From NCBI GenBank assembly GCA_002319885.1, contig DCFT01000183.1, positions 1 to 64,000 on the forward strand: a stretch of DNA of 64,000 nucleotides, in the 5' to 3' direction. Below the pieces are notes generated by a model. It was not told the DNA's origin and ran no database searches. It was given only the letters and a program-made list of their open reading frames with translations. Each line of letters begins with the position of its first letter. Positions within the stretch are counted from its first letter, which is position 1. Made by a program: the position numbers and the translations under genes. This DNA comes from Bacteroidales bacterium UBA1797 (GTDB lineage Bacteria; Bacteroidota; Bacteroidia; Bacteroidales; VadinHA17). This document shows, in pieces, positions 18,321-27,932 of this stretch.

Positions 18321-19550
18321 ATGCTTATGTATACTCCGGTTAAATCTTTCTACCTTGTAATTTTATTCTCAATTCTGCTGTGTATAAATGCCACTGCGCA
18401 GCTTACATCGTCGCCTTATTCCATTTTCGGAATGGGTACAATTGAGGAGAATGGTCTTGGTGAAAGCAAAGCCATGGGAGGTACAGGTATTGCATTTATG
18501 TCAGAACATTCTGTAAATTTCCTTAACCCTGCATCATATGCCGGTTTTGATAGTCTGGCTACCGTATTTGAACTTGGACTTTTTGGAAAGTATACTTCAT
18601 ATAATACGAATGACAAAACTCAGGGCCGTTTTGATGCCAGCGTCAAAAGCGTAGCTATGGGTTTTAAGCCGGGCCGCAGACTGGCAACAAGTTTCGGCAT
18701 AACATCATATAGCACAGTTGGATATAATATAAATTCCCAATCGCCTATTGAAGGCAGTGTGCTGACCTACAATAAGACTTTTTCAGGAGAGGGTGGCGTA
18801 AATCAGCTTTTTTTGGGTAATTCATATATGGTTACCAAGAATCTTTTTCTGGGAATCAATGTAATATATCTTTTTGGCTCTATCACGCATTCTGAATCGT
18901 CGGCTACCTTCGGCTATTTACTTAAAGATTTAACTTACCTGTCGAATATAAATCTGAATTACGGATTGAATTACCAGATAATAAATAAGGAGTGGAGATA
19001 CAATATCGGTCTTATATACAATAATGGAAAGACACTCTCAACCAGGGATGTATCAACTATTACAGCAAATAATAGCGTAGAAACATTAACCAGCACTACT
19101 CATACGTACAAGATTCCAAAAGACTATGGAATTGGCCTGGCAGTTGAAAAAGATTTTTTCAAAGTAGGGATAGATTATGAATTGAAGAGATGGAAAAATA
19201 TTAATTTTTCCAATCCGCTGCTCGAAACCAGGAACAGTAACAGGGTCTCTCTCGGGGTCGAAATTCCTTCTTTAGGTTTATACAGGGGTACTACTAAGAT
19301 GATATTTTATAGATTTGGTGCCGAGTATTCCGAATCATACATGATCATAGATAAGGTTCCAATCAACTACCGTTCGGTTTCATTTGGGGCCGGGTTGCCT
19401 GTCAGAGGGGCATTAAGTGTAATTAACCTGGGATTTGAGATTGGGCAAAATGGGTCTAAGCAGAATGGCCTGTGGCAGGAAAACTTTTACACGCTGCATA
19501 TTGATATATCTCTGAAGGATCACTGGTTCATGAGGAGAAAATACGATTAA
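18321..19550 (+). CDS. Predicted outer-membrane beta-barrel protein
   Basis: 409 residues with a Sec signal peptide (cleavage after NATAQ, about residue 26). The mature N-terminus (SSPYSIFGMGTIEENGLGES, GGTGIAFMSEHSVNFLNPAS) resembles the hatch region of FadL-like and PorV-like barrels of Bacteroidota. Alternating amphipathic strands with aromatic ends continue to the C-terminus (LHIDISLKDHWFMRRKYD). It is expected in the outer membrane, either as partner of the upstream DUF4270 lipoprotein or as a transport channel. It converges on the LytTR regulator with a 4-bp gap. No exact family name is recognised. Confidence 0.65.
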   Translation: MLMYTPVKSFYLVILFSILLCINATAQLTSSPYSIFGMGTIEENGLGESKAMGGTGIAFMSEHSVNFLNPASYAGFDSLATVFELGLFGKYTSYNTNDKTQGRFDASVKSVAMGFKPGRRLATSFGITSYSTVGYNINSQSPIEGSVLTYNKTFSGEGGVNQLFLGNSYMVTKNLFLGINVIYLFGSITHSESSATFGYLLKDLTYLSNINLNYGLNYQIINKEWRYNIGLIYNNGKTLSTRDVSTITANNSVETLTSTTHTYKIPKDYGIGLAVEKDFFKVGIDYELKRWKNINFSNPLLETRNSNRVSLGVEIPSLGLYRGTTKMIFYRFGAEYSESYMIIDKVPINYRSVSFGAGLPVRGALSVINLGFEIGQNGSKQNGLWQENFYTLHIDISLKDHWFMRRKYD

Positions 19551-19554
19551 AATG

Positions 19555-20271
19555 TCAGATTGAGTTTCTGCTGACCATATCAAAAAAGGGCAATCTGAAA
19601 GATTCCCCGATAGGGATATGCTGATTATCAATTATTATCCGGCTGTTTTCAATCCTGTTAATTTTATCGAGCGATATAATAAATGACTTATGCACTCTCA
19701 GGAAACGATCGGGTGGGAGCTTATCAATAATATTTTTCATTGTGGTTTTAGTGAGGATTGGTCCTTTTCCTGAGAAGATTTTTACATAATCTTTCAGACC
19801 TTCTATATAAAGAATATCATCCAGATCGACCCTTATTGTACTGTATTCAACTTTAACCATCATAAATCCACCTGAGATTTTCAGCTTATCTTCCTTGACA
19901 ATTTCAGGAAGGTTTTTAAGTTTTAAAAACTGAACTGCCTTGTTAATCGATTTCATGAAACGATCGAACGAAAAGGGCTTAATCAGAAAATCAACCGCAT
20001 CATTCTCAAATCCCAGAAAAGCATGTTCTTTATAAGCAGTTGCAAATATTACCAAGGGAGGTTTATATAATAATTTCAGAAACTCAAGGCCGTTAATCTG
20101 AGGCATATGAATATCAAGGAATATCAGATCTATATCCTGGCTGTTCAATAATTTAACTGCATCGTACGGATTAGTAAACGTGCCCATAAGCTCAATATAT
20201 GATATTCTTTTACAGAATTCACTAATGATATCCAGCGCAAGTGGTTCATCGTCAATGGCTATGCAATTCAT
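19555..20271 (-). CDS. LytTR-family response regulator
   Basis: 238 residues. The receiver domain has the acidic pair Asp7-Asp8, phosphoacceptor Asp53 (FLDIHMP) and the conserved Lys in IKPFSFDRF. A LytTR DNA-binding domain follows from about 135, with DILYIEGLKDYVKIF and FLRVHKSFIISLDKI. It is encoded 7 bp after the LytS-type kinase, its evident partner. The pair is convergent with the DUF4270/outer-membrane gene unit, which may be a target; no direct repeats of LytTR type were located to prove this. Confidence 0.93.
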   Translation of the reverse strand: MNCIAIDDEPLALDIISEFCKRISYIELMGTFTNPYDAVKLLNSQDIDLIFLDIHMPQINGLEFLKLLYKPPLVIFATAYKEHAFLGFENDAVDFLIKPFSFDRFMKSINKAVQFLKLKNLPEIVKEDKLKISGGFMMVKVEYSTIRVDLDDILYIEGLKDYVKIFSGKGPILTKTTMKNIIDKLPPDRFLRVHKSFIISLDKINRIENSRIIIDNQHIPIGESFRLPFFDMVSRNSI

Positions 20272-20278
20272 TCTTTGT

Positions 20279-21457
20279 TTATAATTTTAAAGGTAATTTG
20301 AGTAAAACAGAAAAAGACTCTTTTTCATCTGAAATCTTAAGTTCATAACTATCAGGATAAACCAAATCCAATCGTCTCTTTATATTTTTTAATCCGATCC
20401 CTGAATGTTCTAAGACTTCATCGTTAGTAAAACTCTTTTTGTTACTCACTAAGAACTCAAGTTTATCTGACTTTATTGTGATTGCTATATTAATATATGA
20501 ATCATTTACGTTTATCATTCCATATTTAAAAGCATTTTCGATCAAGGGAAGAAGGATAAATTGTTCAATTTTATAATCACCAAATAAGCCGGAAACTTCA
20601 TAAGCTATTGGGAGATTATTCTTAAATCTCATTTTTTGAAAATCGAGATATGCATTCATTATCTCTATTTCATCCCTTAGTAATGCTAATGAATTATCTG
20701 ATTTATTAAGTGTGTATCTAAGTATGGACGAGACCTTTAATATTGCATTTGGGGTTATCTCCGGATTTTTTATTGAAAGAGAATAAATGTTATTTAATGT
20801 GTTAAAGAGAAAGTGCGGATTTACCTGTTGCTTAAGATATAGTAATTCAGTTGAAATCCTTTCTTTGGTTAATTCTTCTTCCTTATTTTCATCTTCCCTG
20901 AATCTCAGAAGAACTTTAATTGAAATAGTTGCAAAATATACCAGGAGTAAACCTGTAAGTGAAAACAACTTTCGGTCAAATCCCGGATTATGGCCCATCG
21001 GCCACTTATCGCGCAGCATCATTTCAAGATCGGGTCTTTTTAATACTTCTTTCCCGAATTCAGGTAGCTTCGGTCTTACAGGCACAGGTTCCGGCGGTGT
21101 GTGCTGATTCAGATCGAATGGATTAGGTCCCGGAAATTCATTCATCTGTTTAAACACAGTAATAAACTGGTTTCGTGCAATAGTTTGGTCAAGCAGATAA
21201 GAAGCAGAAATTACTATTAATGATCCCGCAATAAAAGCAAGCATCTTTTTTTTAAACAAGAATACCGGGATAAGGAATGAGTAGCAGATGTAAAATACCG
21301 ACAGGTAGATCAGCCACATTAAAATGTGAAAGGTCAGATCAAAATTGAATACGAAACTCTTCAGGAAGACCCAGTTGATCATAAAAAGCAAAAGCCAGGT
21401 AACAGTATGGATTATTATACTTTTTCTGTTTTTTTTTACTTTTTGAATAAGATCCAC
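20279..21457 (-). CDS. LytS-type sensor histidine kinase (His_kinase family)
   Basis: 392 residues. Four hydrophobic helices occupy the first ~185 residues, with a Pro-rich extracytoplasmic loop of about 55 residues between the third and fourth. The phosphorylation motif is QQVNPHFLFNTLNN with His215. The ATPase domain has PLIENAFKYGM and GIGLKNIKRRLDLVYP. This layout is the LytS/YehU-like class that works with LytTR regulators, and one is encoded 7 bp downstream. The start lies 33 bp after the aminotransferase gene, so the three may share a transcript. Confidence 0.92.
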   Translation of the reverse strand: MDLIQKVKKNRKSIIIHTVTWLLLFMINWVFLKSFVFNFDLTFHILMWLIYLSVFYICYSFLIPVFLFKKKMLAFIAGSLIVISASYLLDQTIARNQFITVFKQMNEFPGPNPFDLNQHTPPEPVPVRPKLPEFGKEVLKRPDLEMMLRDKWPMGHNPGFDRKLFSLTGLLLVYFATISIKVLLRFREDENKEEELTKERISTELLYLKQQVNPHFLFNTLNNIYSLSIKNPEITPNAILKVSSILRYTLNKSDNSLALLRDEIEIMNAYLDFQKMRFKNNLPIAYEVSGLFGDYKIEQFILLPLIENAFKYGMINVNDSYINIAITIKSDKLEFLVSNKKSFTNDEVLEHSGIGLKNIKRRLDLVYPDSYELKISDEKESFSVLLKLPLKL

Positions 21458-21490
21458 GATAAGCCTTCCTTATACTGTACACGGTTAAAA

Positions 21491-22693
21491 TCAGAATTTT
21501 TCTCTTCCCGGATAAATTGCTAATGCTTCCTCTAGAATCATCATTGCATTTTTAAGATCCTCTATTTTCAATACATAAGCAATGCGTACTTCATTCTTCC
21601 CCGATCCGGGAGTTGAATAGAAACCGGAACCAGGAGCAACCATTACGGTTTGATTATTATAGTCAAATTCCTCAAGAAGCCATTGTGCAAACTTTTCGGC
21701 ATCGTCAACAGGAAGTTTGACAACAGTGTAAAAGGCTCCTTTGGGTTTGGGACAATACACCCCCGGTATTTTATTTAGTGCCTCTACCATAAAGTTTCTT
21801 CTCGCAGTATATTCCCTGTTTACTTCTTTAAAATAATTATCAGGTGTATCAATAGATGCTTCAGCGGCAATCTGTCCAAGTCCCGGAGGTGAGAGACGTG
21901 CTTGTGCGAATTTCAGTGCAGTGGAAATGATCTCCTTGTTTTTTGTTATCAATGCGCCAATCCTGATCCCACATTCACTGTAACGTTTAGATACTGAATC
22001 GAGCATAATGACATTATTCTCTATGCCTTCAAGATTCATTGCTGAAAAATGTTCGGCACCATCATAGCAAAACTCTCTGTATGCTTCATCCGAGAAAAGA
22101 AATAAGTCATGTTTTTTAACAATCTCCTTCAAATGAAGCAATTCTTCCTTCGAATAGAGATATCCTGTTGGATTATTCGGATTACAGACAATAATACCTT
22201 TCGTTTTTGAAGAGATTTTCTTTTCAATATCAGTTATAGCAGGAAGTGCAAAATCGTCTTTAATATACGAGGTTACCGGTACAATTTTAACACCTGCTGT
22301 TGTAGCGAAGCCATTATAATTGGCATAAAATGGTTCCGGAATAATAACTTCTTCTCCTGGATTAATACACGACATGAGCGCAAATAATATGGCTTCCGAA
22401 CCTCCGGTTGTGATCAGTATTTCGTGGAAATCAATATTAATCCCTATCTTCTGATAGTAAGTTGCCAATTTACGTCGATATGATTCGTTGCCTGCTGAAT
22501 GGCTGTATTCGAGTACCTTCTGATTAATATTGCGCAAAGCATTAATGGCAACCTCAGGCGTAGGAATATCGGGTTGGCCGATATTAAGATGGTATACTTT
22601 TCTTCCTTTGCGTTTTGCTTCTTCCGAATATGGAACAAGCCTCCTTATTGGTGATGCAGGCATCAGCCTGCCTCTGTCTGATATTGATGGCAT
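21491..22693 (-). CDS. PLP-dependent class I/II aminotransferase
   Basis: 400 residues. The N-terminal segment (MPASPIRRLVPYSEEAKRKG) is typical of the Bacteroidota aspartate/aromatic aminotransferase group. The fold-type I motifs are present: LNIGQPDIPTP, TTGGSEAILFA, VCNPNNPTGY, SDEAYREF, and the PLP Schiff-base lysine Lys236 in DSVSKRYS, followed by RIGALI. It transfers amino groups between amino acids and 2-oxo acids in the cytosol. The donor cannot be decided from sequence alone, with aspartate or a broad range likely. A -7 element lies upstream at 22730-22737. Confidence 0.88.
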   Translation of the reverse strand: MPSISDRGRLMPASPIRRLVPYSEEAKRKGRKVYHLNIGQPDIPTPEVAINALRNINQKVLEYSHSAGNESYRRKLATYYQKIGINIDFHEILITTGGSEAILFALMSCINPGEEVIIPEPFYANYNGFATTAGVKIVPVTSYIKDDFALPAITDIEKKISSKTKGIIVCNPNNPTGYLYSKEELLHLKEIVKKHDLFLFSDEAYREFCYDGAEHFSAMNLEGIENNVIMLDSVSKRYSECGIRIGALITKNKEIISTALKFAQARLSPPGLGQIAAEASIDTPDNYFKEVNREYTARRNFMVEALNKIPGVYCPKPKGAFYTVVKLPVDDAEKFAQWLLEEFDYNNQTVMVAPGSGFYSTPGSGKNEVRIAYVLKIEDLKNAMMILEEALAIYPGREKF

Positions 22694-22729
22694 ATGAATA
22701 TATTTTATTATACTAAGCTTTTACGGAAG

Positions 22730-22737
22730 CAAAAGTA
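22730..22737 (-). promoter_or_regulatory. -7 promoter element for the aminotransferase gene
   Basis: The minus strand reads TACTTTTG, matching TAnnTTTG, 36 bp before the start codon at 22693. No convincing -33 element is seen. Confidence 0.4.
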
Positions 22738-22786
22738 ACAAAATTCATATGAAAAATTGTCTGTACGGTTTCTTATGTCGGTATTG

Positions 22787-23482
22787 CTACCTGAAGTTGA
22801 ATTCAACACCTGCCTTGATACTTGTCCTTTGATAACTCTTGTTATTTGCTGTAACAAAATTATTAAAGAATAAAGTGTATTCGGGCGTGAGAGTTATTCC
22901 TATATTCTTGATGATATTGTATTTAAGAATTGCTGATACGGACCCGCCGAAAAAATTCCTCGTGTTTCCAGACAGAAGGTCATTGTAATTAGCCCAACTG
23001 ATATCCCCGTTTTTAAACAGATTTTTTTCTTCCCTGTCAACATTGATTTCCCATTTCAGACCCGGAGAGAGGAACAACTGTATTTTAGCTGCATTGAGCA
23101 GCAGGTAATCGGCGTGGAGAGTTATATCGAAGTTAAACAGATTAACCACAGTCTCATTTATTGTTGAAATATTGGCATTATCCCAGCCAACGCCATAGCT
23201 CATCTTTACATACCTTACCTCAATACGGGGCCTTAGCTTTTTAGAGGCCATCCAGCCATAGTCTAATCCTATGCTATAGTGAGAGTTTCCTTTATAAAAA
23301 TTATTGCCTTCAGAATTTGGGTCCAGACGATAACCGTTTATATTATTATCGGTCCCGTAGTTTATACCAAAAGTAAAAGAATAATCACTATTTTTCTTGG
23401 CTTTTGTTGTATCAGCATCCTGAGCAGAAACCGTAAGAGGCATTAAAACTAAAAGAATCGCGTAAAAAAATATTTTCCTCAT
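22787..23482 (-). CDS. Outer-membrane beta-barrel protein, small
   Basis: 231 residues from the ATG at 23482, selected because a signal peptide (MRKIFFYAILLVLMPLTVSA, cleaved before QDADTT) begins there; 23 further in-frame upstream codons look non-coding. The mature protein is a series of amphipathic beta strands (YSFTFGINYG, HYSIGLDYGWMASKKLRPRIEVRYVKMSYGVGW, IKAGVEFNFR) ending in an aromatic residue before the terminal Arg, as in eight- or ten-stranded outer-membrane barrels. No specific family is recognised. It stands alone, divergent from valS. Confidence 0.7.
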   Translation of the reverse strand: MRKIFFYAILLVLMPLTVSAQDADTTKAKKNSDYSFTFGINYGTDNNINGYRLDPNSEGNNFYKGNSHYSIGLDYGWMASKKLRPRIEVRYVKMSYGVGWDNANISTINETVVNLFNFDITLHADYLLLNAAKIQLFLSPGLKWEINVDREEKNLFKNGDISWANYNDLLSGNTRNFFGGSVSAILKYNIIKNIGITLTPEYTLFFNNFVTANNKSYQRTSIKAGVEFNFR

Positions 23483-23520
23483 GGTCATTGAAATTATGTT
23501 TAAAATTTTCCCCGGACATA

Positions 23521-23528
23521 CAAAGTTA
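23521..23528 (-). promoter_or_regulatory. -7 promoter element for the small barrel gene
   Basis: The minus strand reads TAACTTTG (TAnnTTTG), 38 bp upstream of the start at 23482, giving a leader of about 30 bases. Confidence 0.45.
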
Positions 23529-23679
23529 AACCGATTATTGTGCAATAACATATAGAATAGACAATCAGGTTAATATTATAGACCAAGGTCCGTTTTTTAT
23601 CTATTTGACCGCATAATTCTGCCCGTCGCATACATTTCAACCGTGTTTAACTTTTTACTCTAGTTTTCATTTTAATTTC

Positions 23680-23687
23680 TAATTTTG
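23680..23687 (+). promoter_or_regulatory. -7 promoter element for valS
   Basis: TAATTTTG matches the TAnnTTTG consensus and lies 36 bp before the valS start. The -33 position is T-rich without a clear TTTG. Confidence 0.45.
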
Positions 23688-23723
23688 CGCATTAAGTAAA
23701 AGAACACTAACTTATTTACACTA

Positions 23724-26372
23724 ATGGACATTCCTTCAAAATACGAGCCCGGTAAAACGGAGAATAAATGGTATAGCTACTGGATGAAAAATGGGTTTTT
23801 TAAAAGTATTCCCGACGAGAGAGAGCCTTATACAATTGTAATTCCTCCACCAAATGTCACCGGGGTACTTCACATGGGTCACATGTTAAACAACACAATT
23901 CAGGATGTCCTTATCAGGAGGGCAAGAATGCAGGGGAAAAACGCCTGCTGGGTACCTGGTACGGACCATGCTTCAATAGCTACTGAAGCCAAAGTAGTGG
24001 CTAAGCTGAAGGCTGAAGGAATTGACAAGCACGATCTTACAAGGGAGGCATTTCTTGAACATGCATGGGAATGGACTCATAAACACGGAGGAATAATCCT
24101 TGAACAGTTAAAACGACTTGGAGCCTCATGTGACTGGGACAGAACGCTTTTTACGATGGATGACAAGCGATATGAGTCTGTTATCAAGGTATTTGTCGAT
24201 CTTTATAATAAAGGGCTCATTTACAGGGGTGTAAGAATGGTTAACTGGGATCCGCAGGCCAGAACTGCAGTTTCTGATGAAGAGGTAATTTATACTGAGG
24301 AAAAATCAAAACTTTATTATGTCCGCTACAAAATTGTAGGAGAAGACGGATATGTTACTGTTGCAACAACCCGCCCCGAAACAATACTCGGCGACACTGC
24401 TGTCTGTGCAAATCCCGGTGATGAAAGATACATTCATCTGAAAGGAAAAAAAGTTATTGTTCCAATGGTTAACCGTGAAGTCCCTTTTATTTTTGATAGT
24501 TATGTTGACCCGGATTTTGGAACAGGTTGTCTTAAGATCACTCCGGCTCACGATATCAATGATTATGAGATTGGCATCAGACATAAATTGCCATCCATTG
24601 ACGTTTTCAATGAGGATGGAACAATGAGTTCAAGGGCTGGTCTGTTCATAGGTGTTGACAGGTTTAAAGCGAAAGATCTTGCTGAGAAAGAGCTTCAGAA
24701 GACGGGGAATCTGGTTAAGGTTGAAAATTATGACAATAAGATAGGACGTTCGGAACGCACAAATTCAGTCATTGAACCCAGACTCTCGCTTCAGTGGTTC
24801 GTAAAGATGAAGAAACTCTCACAACCGGCATTGGAAGCCGTTTTGAACGGAGAGGTACGTATTCATCCTTCAAAGTTTAAAAACCTCTACCGGCACTGGA
24901 TGGAGAATGTCCATGACTGGTGTATAAGCCGGCAGCTATGGTGGGGTCAGAGAATCCCTGCATGGTACTATAATGATAATGAATTTGTTGTTGCAGTAAA
25001 TGTTACAGAAGCTCTGGAACTGGCAAGACAGAAAACAGGGAACAAAAATCTAAGTAAAGATGACCTTCGTGAAGATGACGACGTGCTTGATACATGGTTT
25101 TCATCATGGCTATGGCCAATCACTTCATTTGACGGGATCAATAATCCTGACAATAAAGACATAAAATATTATTATCCTACAAATGATCTCATAACTGCAC
25201 CGGAGATCCTCTTTTTCTGGGTTGCACGTATGATAATTGCCGGTTATGAATACATGGGACAAAAGCCATTTAACAATGTATACCTTACCGGCCTTGTTCG
25301 CGATCAGCAGAGAAGAAAAATGTCAAAATCGCTTGGTAATTCTCCTGATCCTATCGAGCTGATTGAAAAATATGGTGCTGACGGCGTAAGGGTTGGTATG
25401 CTCTTATGCTCTCCCGCTGGCAATGATCTTTTATATGAAGACAGCCTTCCTGAACAGGGAAGAAATTTTGCAAATAAAATCTGGAATGCCTTCCGTCTTG
25501 TAAAAAGCTGGAATATTGATGATACAGTCGCGCAGCCTGAGTCGTCAAAACTTGCAGTTAAATGGATGGAGGAGATTATGAAGAAATCTATTATTGAAAT
25601 AGATTCAGCTTTTCGGAAATTCAGAATATCCGAAGCTCTGATGATCACCTATAAATTATTCTGGGATGAATTCTCAGCATGGTATCTCGAAATTATCAAA
25701 CCTGAATATCAAAAACCGATTGACACAATTACTTTTGGTGCTACTGTAGCTATTTTTGAGAAACTTTTGAAAGTAATACATCCGTTCATGCCGTTTATTA
25801 CAGAAGAAATATGGCAATTCCTTAGCGAGAGGAATGACGGTGATAGTATAATGGTAGCCGGTATGCCGGAAGCTAAAAAATTCAATGCAGAGCTTATAGC
25901 CGGCTTCGAATTAATGAAGGAGACGGTTGGTGCTGTCAGAACAGTCAGAAAGAACAGGGATATTGCCAACAGGGAAAAAATTCAACTGCTTATTATGGCT
26001 GATAAAAATAGTTATGATTCTGAACTACTTCCTGTTGTAAATAAACTCTGTAATTTGTCAGACGTGATTTTTATTTCCGAAAAACAGGATAACGTTGCAT
26101 CATTTATGGTAGGGATAACCGAATACTTTATTCCGGTTGCCGGGAATTTTGATGTTGAAAGTGAAATTGCAAAGATTCAGGCAGAAATGAATTATCACAT
26201 GGGATTTCTTGCAAATGTTAGAAAAAAGCTTGATAATGATCGTTTTGTAATGAATGCTCCCAAGAATGTTTTAGAACTGGAGATAAAGAAGAAAAATGAT
26301 GCAGAGTCAAAAATAAAGACTCTGGAGGAGGCTCTGAAGTCATTGTCAGGCCCCATGGGTAGTAAAAAATAA
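23724..26372 (+). CDS. valS: Valyl-tRNA synthetase
   Basis: 882 residues, the normal length. It charges tRNA-Val with valine in the cytosol. The class I signatures are HMGH at 50-53 ([14 protein letters not shown]) and KMSKS at 532-536 ([11 protein letters not shown]). Between them is the editing domain ([20 protein letters not shown]). The anticodon-binding domain follows, then a C-terminal coiled coil of about 65 residues ([20 protein letters not shown] to the end) that is specific to ValRS and packs on the tRNA. It is a single gene, convergent with the next with a 15-bp gap. Confidence 0.97.
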   Translation: MDIPSKYEPGKTENKWYSYWMKNGFFKSIPDEREPYTIVIPPPNVTGVLHMGHMLNNTIQDVLIRRARMQGKNACWVPGTDHASIATEAKVVAKLKAEGIDKHDLTREAFLEHAWEWTHKHGGIILEQLKRLGASCDWDRTLFTMDDKRYESVIKVFVDLYNKGLIYRGVRMVNWDPQARTAVSDEEVIYTEEKSKLYYVRYKIVGEDGYVTVATTRPETILGDTAVCANPGDERYIHLKGKKVIVPMVNREVPFIFDSYVDPDFGTGCLKITPAHDINDYEIGIRHKLPSIDVFNEDGTMSSRAGLFIGVDRFKAKDLAEKELQKTGNLVKVENYDNKIGRSERTNSVIEPRLSLQWFVKMKKLSQPALEAVLNGEVRIHPSKFKNLYRHWMENVHDWCISRQLWWGQRIPAWYYNDNEFVVAVNVTEALELARQKTGNKNLSKDDLREDDDVLDTWFSSWLWPITSFDGINNPDNKDIKYYYPTNDLITAPEILFFWVARMIIAGYEYMGQKPFNNVYLTGLVRDQQRRKMSKSLGNSPDPIELIEKYGADGVRVGMLLCSPAGNDLLYEDSLPEQGRNFANKIWNAFRLVKSWNIDDTVAQPESSKLAVKWMEEIMKKSIIEIDSAFRKFRISEALMITYKLFWDEFSAWYLEIIKPEYQKPIDTITFGATVAIFEKLLKVIHPFMPFITEEIWQFLSERNDGDSIMVAGMPEAKKFNAELIAGFELMKETVGAVRTVRKNRDIANREKIQLLIMADKNSYDSELLPVVNKLCNLSDVIFISEKQDNVASFMVGITEYFIPVAGNFDVESEIAKIQAEMNYHMGFLANVRKKLDNDRFVMNAPKNVLELEIKKKNDAESKIKTLEEALKSLSGPMGSKK

Positions 26373-26387
26373 TGAAATTGAAGGAGA

Positions 26388-27689
26388 TCACGGCATAAGT
26401 TTTCTCACGAAATAATTCTGATTGACAGGAATAAGCTCCCAATCGTTATTAAGGATAAGATGCCATCCCTCGCCTGAAAGGTGGTTTTTATCGGCTTTGA
26501 AAGATTTGGCAGTTATTCGCATAAACTTCAGATTATTTGATATCAGACATCCTCCTTTATCTACTGTCAGTTTACCCCAGTTATCCGATACCCTGATGGA
26601 ATTATACAGGATTCCGAGAGTATCAAGTGAATGAATATCTTCTGGCTCAAAATCAAAAGACGGACTCTCGAGTTCAAGAAATACGACAGGTTTATCAGTA
26701 AATTTGCTTATCTGGCTGTTAATATTTTCTTTAATATCTGAATCACGTTGAGCTTCCTCCTTATTTATTGTTTCAATATCATAATTTACTGCAAGGCTGC
26801 CTGCCACATCCCGGCAGATAACCGGTAAATTTATGTTATAAACTTCCTTTACTGCGTTTCCCAGATCAAAGTTTCCTGGATTTATATTTTTAAAGTCATA
26901 TCCTTTTTCATATAGAAGTGTAGCATATAATGCACCATGAATAATCCCATAAGATCTGGCATATGATTGCATTGAATAGATCCGGTCGAGATTTTCGAAA
27001 AGCCTCATTTTAAATTCCTCAGGTGAATTGGTATTAAGCAAGGTATAGGTAAAAGTCGCCAGCCCCTCATAAGATTCAAACCTGTTCTCATCATCGGCAT
27101 ACTTATGATAAAGTTCTCTGTTGGATCCCCTGAAAATCAGAGCATCTCTTATGGCAAGTTGTTGTTCTTCTCCTTTTGAATTGATCGCTTTTCGCAAAGC
27201 TTTCCATTCAAGCTTTATCCAGAGCCTTGCTTCCTTTTCATCCATATTGTTGACATTAAAGGATGAGACAATTACTCCTTTATTTTGCTGAAACCTGTGA
27301 AACAAACTGTGGATTGCTCTCGTTTTTATCCTGTACTCATCTTCCTCAGGAGGTATTGGAACCATTGCATATTGGGTTCCTCCAAATATTACAGGAGCAT
27401 TGCTTAATATAAGCTCTTTTGGGAATACCCCGGTATAAACTCCATCCTTGGATTTTAATAAACCCTCATTATCTGGTTGACTAGCGGTAATCCTGCGTGT
27501 GACTCTTTCCACGAACATTACAGGGGCATAAAGGTTCTTACCCCATAGCTTTCCACTGTCGCGGTTGCATATCTCTTCAATAGATTTGAAATAACCTGTT
27601 GCTTTCCCGGGTGTTAAGTAAGTTTCACTCGTTTTTACTTTACAGCTGACAAGTATTATAAAAATATTGAAAATCACCCATTTTCTCAT
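26388..27689 (-). CDS. Lipoprotein resembling a zinc metallopeptidase, catalytic Glu replaced
   Basis: 433 residues from the ATG at 27689, where a hydrophobic signal with a lipobox begins (IILVSC). The middle of the protein has AIHSLFHRFQ (His127, Ser128, His131) and, about 80 residues on, SYEGLATFTY (Glu208). The spacing and surrounding residues recall gluzincin-like proteins with an HExxH helix and a NEGLA third ligand. Here all three predicted zinc ligands remain, but the catalytic Glu of HExxH is Ser (codon AGT). Segments such as LEWKALRKAI and AIRDALIFR support that family resemblance. The C-terminal third is beta-rich. If the reading is right, this is a zinc-binding pseudoenzyme on the envelope; otherwise it is an unassigned lipoprotein. 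Confidence 0.6.
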   Translation of the reverse strand: MRKWVIFNIFIILVSCKVKTSETYLTPGKATGYFKSIEEICNRDSGKLWGKNLYAPVMFVERVTRRITASQPDNEGLLKSKDGVYTGVFPKELILSNAPVIFGGTQYAMVPIPPEEDEYRIKTRAIHSLFHRFQQNKGVIVSSFNVNNMDEKEARLWIKLEWKALRKAINSKGEEQQLAIRDALIFRGSNRELYHKYADDENRFESYEGLATFTYTLLNTNSPEEFKMRLFENLDRIYSMQSYARSYGIIHGALYATLLYEKGYDFKNINPGNFDLGNAVKEVYNINLPVICRDVAGSLAVNYDIETINKEEAQRDSDIKENINSQISKFTDKPVVFLELESPSFDFEPEDIHSLDTLGILYNSIRVSDNWGKLTVDKGGCLISNNLKFMRITAKSFKADKNHLSGEGWHLILNNDWELIPVNQNYFVRKLMP

Positions 27690-27753
27690 TACTGCCGGAT
27701 TGGTTGGCCGAAAGTAATGAAAAATTATGCAGAAAGTCAAACCTGCACTTAAG

Positions 27754-27783
27754 TTTGGGTATTGATATTTATTAATAACTTTG
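27754..27783 (+). promoter_or_regulatory. Promoter (-33/-7) for the NifA-like activator gene
   Basis: TTTG at 27754-27757, an 18-bp spacer, then TAACTTTG at 27776-27783 gives both halves of the Bacteroidota housekeeping promoter. The start would be near 27790, leaving a leader of about 140 bases that is AT-rich and shows no obvious structure. Confidence 0.5.
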
Positions 27784-27932
27784 ATGCTGTTAAAAAAGTA
27801 AATATATAGCGATATTGTAATTATTGTGGGAATTATGTATGTAATAAGGATTTAATTTTAATATTTGTTACTAATATATCAGAAAATTAATGTTTTTTTA
27901 ATTTTATTATTTCAGTTTCTAACTAAAGGCAA

